Origin: Thereva unica
Taxonomy: Eukaryota; Arthropoda; Insecta; Diptera; Therevidae
Assembly: GCA_949987705.1 (NCBI GenBank)
Contig: OX465282.1
Coordinates: 5,010,501-5,074,500, forward strand
DNA: 64,000 nt
Direction of reading: 5' to 3'
Positions 57,940 to 64,000 of the stretch are shown here, one piece after another. The notes beneath the pieces were generated by a model. It was not told the DNA's origin and ran no database searches. It saw only the letters and a list, made by a program, of their open reading frames with translations. The translations under genes were made by a program, and so were the position numbers. Position 1 is the first letter of the stretch. Each line of letters opens with the position of its first letter.

Positions 57940-59990
57940 TCGTCTTCTTAAGTATATCTAAAAGTACATCTCCATAACCAATGCCAATGATATAAAAATG
58001 ATGTTGGGTGACTTCAACGCTAAGATCGGGATGGACTTTCAGTATATGGGCGATAATAGACAGCCTTCACTCAACCACCCACTATAATGTTTGCAGGCTT
58101 ATTGACCACTAATAGCAAAGGAATACTAGGTTGAACTTCCCACATAAAAACATCCATAAAATGTCTTGGACGTCACCAGATGGAAGGGCTAAAAACCAAA
58201 TCGATCAGGTACTCATTGAAAAGAAATCAACAATAATTAGTGCTTGAAGAAATCAACAAGAGAATTCTACTGCGAAACAAAAACGCACATCGTGAATTGC
58301 TCAGATCTTGAGGAATACATCGAAAGAGGAAGTTTACACTAAGACAATGATTTGCCATGTTATTTGCTATGAGAGTGAAACATGGAAAAAAAGGTTAGAG
58401 GACGTGCTAAATTCATTTTAAAGGAAGATTTTGAAAAGCCATATTCGTCAGAAAGGAGGACACCGCGAGCGCACTTCAGAAGAAAGATCAGCAAGGAAGG
58501 TCTTCACTATCGAGTATAGCTAGGCAGCTTGACATCAGGCTAGCGTTTTCATCATTATTTAAACAATGAGATAAGCAACAAATTATTTTTGACGTAACAA
58601 ATTAGCGACAAATTATAGACCTAGACCCGTATGTGCTGACTCTTTGGCTAGTTGTACCAAGATATACCTGCCGTTATCATGGACACAGAAGAGCGCGAAA
58701 AAATGGATTTGTATTTTGCTTTTATAGTTGTATGATAACTGAGTTTCTATTGGAGCCGAGTTGAGTTTGATTTGAATTTAGAATTCAACGGCTTAACTCT
58801 ATGAACTACACGGTATCATACTGAAGTTGATAGGCCCATACTTATAATTTATCTATGGTTGTATTCTGCTTATATCTTTCGTATCTATAGCCACATCAAA
58901 TGAACTTACATACGACAGCATCGACAGGGAGCAAATGTATGCGACAATGTTGGACCTAAACATCCGCCCAAAGATAGTTAAATTAACAAAAATAACAGTG
59001 GAAAAAACAAGGTGTGCAGTCACAATACAAGGAATTGACGGAGGCCTTCCCAGTCAAAAAGGCTTAAAGCAGGGCGATGGGCTGGCTATTTAATCTCTGC
59101 CTAGAAAGAGTAGTTCGCAAAGTAAACATTGATGCGAACGTAACCCTGCTTAACAAATCAAAACAGTTGGCAGGATATGCCGATGATATAAACTGCTTTG
59201 CTAGATCACTGTCATACCTTAGAGAAATTTTTGCGGAATTAGAAGACGGAGCCAAAGATATAGGGCTGCAAATAAATGAAGAAAAAAGTAAAATTATAAT
59301 TCAGTCGAGGGTGGAAAGAAGAAGAGAAAACCCACAACACTACCTGGGGGAACATAACTTCGAACGGGTAAGCCAATTTAACCACTTGGGGTCCACAGTC
59401 AGCGAAGACAACGATGAAACAATAGACGTACAAAGAAGAATAAACGCCGCGAACAGAACATACTTCTCACTACTGCCAGTAATGAAATCCAGAGACATCC
59501 ACAGAAAAACAAAAAAAAGAATCTACAAAACCATCATACGTACAGTAGCTACGTATGGATGTGAAGCATGCAGTATCTCCCAGAAATCCGTCGACAAGTT
59601 GGATATATTTGAGAGGAAGATTCTCCGAAGGATATACGGCCCAATCAATGAAGACAATGCATGGAGAATACCCTACAATCACGAATTGTACGATCTATAC
59701 AAAGAGTGCAAACTCTCGACACATGCTAAGCTACTGCGTTTACGTTGGGCCGGTCATGTCCAAAGAATGGATGACTCAAGGATACCAAAAAAAGCCTTGT
59801 ACCTACTACCAGATGGCAGATAACGAGTTGGCAAACCACGGTCAAGGAGGGAGGACAATGTTAAGGCCGATGCAGCAAAACTGTTCAATATAAGAAATTG
59901 GAGACAAGCTGCGGAATAGAGAGAAGTTTGGAAGAAGACGCTGATGGAGGCCAGGGCTCGAATTGGGCTGTAGAGCCATCGAAGAAGAAA
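57940..59990 (+). mobile_element. RTE-like LINE (third family), interrupted and frameshifted
   Basis: Endonuclease end MMLGDFNAKIG (about 58000) and NQI(D)QVLIEK (58200). RT: TYDSIDREQMYATMLDLNI (about 58910-58970), GGLPSQKGLKQGDGLA (59040-59085), a frameshift, then a 248-codon open frame (59077-59823) with LAGYADDINCFARSL, GLQINEEKSKIIIQS, NHLGSTVSED, RTVATYGCEAC, FERKILRRIYGP, LLRLRWAGHVQRMDDSRIPK. The YADD box is intact. Tail GAAGAAGAAAA at 59978-59988. About 400 bp at 58500-58890 do not match RT and look inserted or replaced. Confidence 0.85.
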
Positions 59991-60045
59991 AATTCACCAT
60001 ACCTCGTTAACGTTCTTAAAAAACGATTTCTTTTAGCTCTGTAAT

Positions 60046-61222
60046 TTATTTATTTGCCAAACAAGGCATACTACTACAGAATTATACAATGCATTTATGA
60101 CTATAGTCCTATATTACCTTATAAGGTACAAAGTCAGCTTAAGTCTATGCTTATTTATGGTAGTAATTGTGATGTTGGGAGGGATATAATTTTTTGTTTA
60201 AAGGATGGTTTTTTAATGTGGGGTGAGAAGCAAGCACTGTGACTGTTAAAAGTCATACAACATCTGTTGACGGGTTCGTTATTTGCATATTCTGTCCGAT
60301 GAGGGTATTCTTTAAGCATTTTTGTATGCCTATTGTGACGAACTTCGGTATTGAACTTGATCGTTATCGTTTAGGACGTCCAAAGTTAAGGACGAGATAA
60401 GCACTTTCCTCCTATGTGACAGAGGCATGAGTTCTAACTTCTTGAATCTGTCCGTGTAGGGCGGTAAGTTGAAAAAGTCTCGCGGGTCGTGTAGTTTTCT
60501 CAGAGCGAAGAGGAGAAATTACTTTTGTATTGATTCCAACCTACTGCTGCTTACCTGGAATATAGGGTCCCAGATCGGGCACGCAAATTCCAAGATAGGG
60601 CGGACGAGCGAACAGAAAAGAGTTTTTGTGACCCGAACGTTATTGAATTCTCGGGCTCTTCTCTTTATAAAGCCCAGAAGCTTGTTGGCTCTTGCAGCAA
60701 TATTATCGTAGTGCAAGTTGAAATTTAATTTATTGTCTAGAACAATACCTAGATCTATAACTTGATCGACACGGTCTAATGCCTTGTCGTTGAGATAATA
60801 TTCCTGTAGCTGTGTGTTTCTTTTGCGGGAGAAGGTAATAACATGACATTTGCTGATGTTTAGTTCTAATTTATTGGTGGTACACCAGTGTTGCAACGCG
60901 TTTAGCTTTGTTTGAAAGAAAGTTACGTCGACCTGGGACCTTATGACATTATAAATTTTGAGGTCATCGGCATAGAAGAAAGGAATATTTTCTAGTGTAT
61001 CCGGCAGGTCTGAGATAAATATATTGAATAACAGAGGGCCTAGATGGCTACCCTGAGGGACCCCGGAAGTTACTGTCTCTTGACGGAAATCCTTGGAATC
61101 TGACAACCTGAGTTCTGTTGTCGAGATATGATTTAATCCATTCCAAGGCAGGACCTGAGATTCCAAATTTTAGTAGTTTTTTACTTAAAATAAGGTGATC
61201 AACACGATAATTTATTCTTCCA
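60046..61222 (-). mobile_element. Jockey-type LINE (family B, copy 2), 5' truncated
   Basis: Minus strand, 215 uninterrupted codons at 60519-61166: [36 protein letters not shown] (intact catalytic Asp pair), [73 protein letters not shown]. The frame continues upstream to about 61222 ([17 protein letters not shown]). 3' end TGGCAAATAAATAAATTACA at about 60046. Close relative of 47229-48410, which shares the same 3' end. Confidence 0.88.
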
Positions 61223-62023
61223 TCCATATCTTCTTCTTTTCTTTACGCGTAGATTTTTTAATTCAGCGTTTTTGTTTATACGTTGCTAGAAAATATCTAG
61301 TCTTTGCGCACTTTACATCGAACCCAGTCTAACTAGCTCTAACAATATCATTCGTACACTTTGTTCGGAAAACATCAAAAAAATATTCCCCATTACCAAA
61401 AGTCGTTCACCTAAAATGATTCACTTAACTACAAGAGTATTTTATTTTAGCAAAAAAAAAAAAATATAAAGTAGAAAATATTTTTAACTTTTCTATAGAT
61501 ATACTTCTCTATATTTTTAAAGACCAGAGAAAAGAAAGATCACACAAGGCAATAAATAGACGTTAACAAAATACTGTCCAAACAAGAAATTGTATATTTT
61601 TTGTTGGTTAATGTAAATGTAAACATAATAAAAATATTTCCAATAAGGAAGAGCAATAAATAAGACGTGTGTGCGCGCGGTGTAAAATTGTGTGAATTTA
61701 TTCTAGAAATTCTGAATTTATTTAGTATAAAAAAAATTGTTTTTACAAGTTATCTATAGAAGAACGAAAACACGAAAATAGGAGGTCATTAACAAGGTAT
61801 TAAGACGCAACTGTAACAATGGGTCAATATACCACGCGTATGGATAGTACTTGCTATTTATAAATTTGTGTTTAAAATATCTCTTTTAATACCTTTATAC
61901 GTATATGCTAAATAAAAACGTAAAAATATTTTGTTTTTTTTTTGGGAAAGTTATAAATATGTATTTATATAAAACAGCCACACTTAATTGGTATATGGCG
62001 TTGTTGGTTGGTATATACCTTTT
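61223..62023. other. AT-rich DNA, no gene seen
   Basis: No ORF or repeats of note. The last 8 bases (62016-62023, TACCTTTT) are the left target duplication of the hAT element that follows. Confidence 0.5.
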
Positions 62024-62114
62024 CAGTGGCGTAGCAAGAAATATTTTCGGAGGGTGGGGGGTTATATAGTTATAAAGTCGAGCCCCGAACACTTTAAACA
62101 TTATCTTTCAAAAT

Positions 62115-62384
62115 AAGTTCGCCGCTCAGCGAATTTCTCACAAAGAAAGTCGTATTTAAAATAGAAACTGAATTGGTAAAAGCAAAGTTATTTGAACCAG
62201 AGGCGCGTACGGAGGTTCATGGCGATGCTCGTAACGAATTCGGAGCTATTGTCTTACAACGGAATAATGACGATCAACTGTTGCATAATGACGATCAACC
62301 ATTGCAATACATGAGCCGTAAGCACAGCTGAACAACGCTCTCACGCTTACGAGCTAGAAGTACTCCCCATAACACACTCCCTAA
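62115..62384 (+). mobile_element. Gypsy/Ty3 retrotransposon fragment (RT-RNase H junction)
   Basis: Reads PLSEFLTKKVVFKIETELVK, LFEPEARTEVHGDARN, EFGAIVLQRN, LQYMSRKHS and, after a frameshift, EQRSHAYELEVLP. This is the connection and RNase H start of Ty3/gypsy Pol (FDP..ETELHTDAS..GLGAVLLQ, YMSRK, EQRY...ELE). The TDAS Asp is kept as GDAR. No LTRs or other domains are present. It sits inside the hAT element, directly before the LINE copy. Confidence 0.75.
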
Positions 62385-63788
62385 AGAACTTCTGTTCTCT
62401 CCAAAATCATGGAGACAATAATCAATAAAAAGCTGATGAAATATCTAGAATCCAATCAAATTATACACGACAGGCAATACGGCTTCAGATCAAAACGGTC
62501 TACTGGCGATCTGCTTGTGTGTTTAACCGAGCGTATCAACCAAAGCATTCACAGCTTTGGTAAGTCTAGTCTGGTTGCTCTAGATATATCAAAGGCTTTT
62601 GACAGAGTATGGCACCCTGCTCTGTTGAATAAACTCCAAGCTATTGGTATACACTTAGTTCTAAGGAACTGGATTAAGAGCTTTCTTTTAGGCCGTTCAA
62701 TCAAGGTAGTATTGGATGGCGTCGAATCCAACCCCCATGTCATTTCGGCCGGAGTTCCCCAGGGGTCAATTCTCTCACCCGCACTTTTTCTAATCTTCAT
62801 TAATGATCTGCTCTCAATCCCCTCCAACTCACTTCAATGCGTCGCTGATGATGGTACTTTGCATTTCTCTTACTCCTTCGACAATGTTAGACAAGCACGT
62901 GCCAGACCTTGTTTTTACCACCGTCAACTGATGTCGACTTCGATCAACCGGGATATCGAATCGATTCTTCATTGGGGCGATATGAACCGCGTCGAATTCA
63001 ATGCCACAAAAACGAAGTACTGTCTGATCTCCAACAAAAATTGTACCGACCTTCCCCCTATCTCAGTGGATAAAGAGAATCTAACGGCTGACTCAACTCT
63101 CAACATCCTAGGGGTAACTTTAACGGAGCATCTGCGATGGAATGATCACATATTTCAAATCGCCAAACAAGCCTCCCAATTTCTCAAGAGATGCAAGTTC
63201 CTCCTCCAGCCAGCCGCATTGGCTGCAATATACAAATCCTACATTCGGCCGCGCCTCGAATACAACTCGTATATCTGGGCAGGCGCCCCAAAAACCACCT
63301 TGGCTTGCCTCGACAAGGCGCAAATCGCGCTCTCAAATTCATTGGTGATGGCCCCTTTCGCGCCTCCATAGACACCTTAAGCCACCGTAGGAATGTAGCA
63401 GCCCTCTCCATACTTTATCGCTATTACCATGGCGACTGTTCCACTGAAATTCAGGACCTCCTGCCTGCACGACAATACTTTTCCCGCAACACAAGACTAG
63501 CCCGCTCGGCTCACCCCCATACCCTACCGCCCCCCGTTCATGCACAATAGGGTTTAGAAGTTCGTTTATGAATAGAACAACTCGACTGTGGAACTGTGGT
63601 ACAACACCTTTAGAGTCAGGTCCATCGTCATTTTCTTCTACACCCTCCAGACCCCCTCTAACCTTTCCTATTCTGCTATATTCTTCAAACCAAGCTTACT
63701 ACTAGACATTGCGCCATGAACTGAACGACATGACGGACTGGTAGTATAAAGGGTTACTCCTAACCTTGGTTTTTTCATATAAAAAAAA
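62385..63788 (+). mobile_element. CR1-like LINE (family A, copy 7), best RT copy
   Basis: A 320-codon open frame (62409-63371) covers nearly the whole RT: LMKYLESNQIIHDRQYGFRS, LVALDISKAFDRVWHPALLN, NWIKSFLLGRSIKVVLDGV, ISAGVPQGSILSPALFLIFI, CVADDGTLHFSYSFDN (ADD kept), [57 protein letters not shown] one-base loss near 63327 shifts the frame, and the C-terminal domain continues as [20 protein letters not shown] in frame +2. Later a deletion near 63590 removes part of it. 3' tail GTATAAAGGGTTACTCC and eight A at 63781-63788. Confidence 0.9.
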
Positions 63789-64000
63789 TTGTTTTGTAAA
63801 AAGGTGATATTTCTAGTGTATTTTTTCGCGCTGTATGTACCACCAAAATTACAAAATGATATTATAACTGTTCAAGTTGAATTTTCTTCATACAGAAGGC
63901 ATTTCGGCGGGTGTTTCGTCCCCAAACCCCCAACCCCCTCCGCTCCTTCGCCACTGTACCTTTTAGTTTGAAGAAAATTAAGATTGGTCTAATAATAGAT

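Larger units (their letters stand above)
62024..63956. mobile_element. Composite hAT element carrying gypsy and LINE sequence
   Basis: Ends are CAGTGGCGTAG (left) and CAGTGGCGAAG (right, reverse complement). The flanks TACCTTTT at 62016-62023 and at 63957-63964 are identical, the 8-bp duplication made by hAT transposases. Between short terminal arms (62024 to about 62114, and 63789-63956) lie a gypsy-type Pol fragment and a CR1-like LINE copy; no hAT transposase is present. Either the LINE and gypsy fragment entered a small non-autonomous hAT, or the element captured them. Total 1933 bp. Confidence 0.88.

Noticed and set aside
1..64000. CRISPR arrays, operons or prokaryotic systems
   Set aside because: No regularly spaced direct repeats; genes have spliceosomal introns and the DNA is animal nuclear.

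Overview
This is a repeat-dense piece of an insect nuclear genome, most likely a fly or midge (Diptera). The evidence is three intron-containing insect-style genes with GT..AG introns, AT-rich non-coding DNA, and a mobile-element set typical of insects: CR1/jockey-type, RTE-type and RNase H-bearing R1/I/LOA-type LINEs, mariner/Tc1, hAT, a Harbinger-like MITE and a tRNA-derived SINE. The order Diptera is an inference from the element mix; nothing in the window fixes the species.

Host genes. (1) A complete RIO1 atypical protein kinase gene (riok1) lies on the minus strand at 7139-19919: four coding exons, 576 aa, with a last intron of 10.9 kb that has filled with retroelements. (2) Head to head with it, 515 bp away, is a complete gene for the RNA polymerase III subunit RPC8/RPC25 (Polr3H) on the plus strand at 20435-23397: five exons, 224 aa, with a 2.1-kb intron 2 also invaded by LINE sequence. 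The pair links ribosome maturation (RIOK1) and Pol III transcription across one short intergenic region, so a shared bidirectional promoter is likely. (3) The last two coding exons of the F-box/LRR gene Fbxl16 lie on the minus strand (38271-38568 and 48935-49130), split by a 10.4-kb intron; the 5' exons, including the F-box, are not seen and probably lie beyond position 64000. A fourth candidate is an intact 171-aa ORF at 27313-27828 with an N-myristoylation-like start and coiled-coil character, which I cannot name.

Everything else is mobile-element debris or featureless AT-rich DNA. 1-7000: CR1-like LINE tails on both strands, R1/I-type fragments and a MITE. 7.6-18.2 kb (riok1 intron): R1/LOA-type ORF1/endonuclease pieces, a CR1-like 3' end and an RTE copy. 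21-26 kb: LINE fragments and MITEs. 26.2-27.2 and 32.6-33.7 kb: strongly T-rich stretches. 28-32 kb: a degenerate mariner carrying a nested MITE, a jockey-type LINE and a hAT MITE. 33.7-37.6 kb: an RTE 3' half and a mariner deletion derivative with 192-bp inverted repeats. 38.6-48.9 kb (Fbxl16 intron): MITE, two Tc1/mariner remnants, LINE ends and a tRNA-derived SINE. 50-64 kb: RTE, LOA-type, jockey-type and hAT pieces, ending in a hAT element (62024-63956) bounded by a perfect 8-bp target duplication that carries both a gypsy RNase H fragment and a CR1-like LINE.

The most notable signals are this composite hAT, the DNA-binding-only mariner with very long terminal repeats, the 3' tail shared by the SINE, an orphan ORF1 retroelement and the CR1-like LINE family, and the divergent riok1/Polr3H pair. 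I saw no clear new defence or catalytic system.
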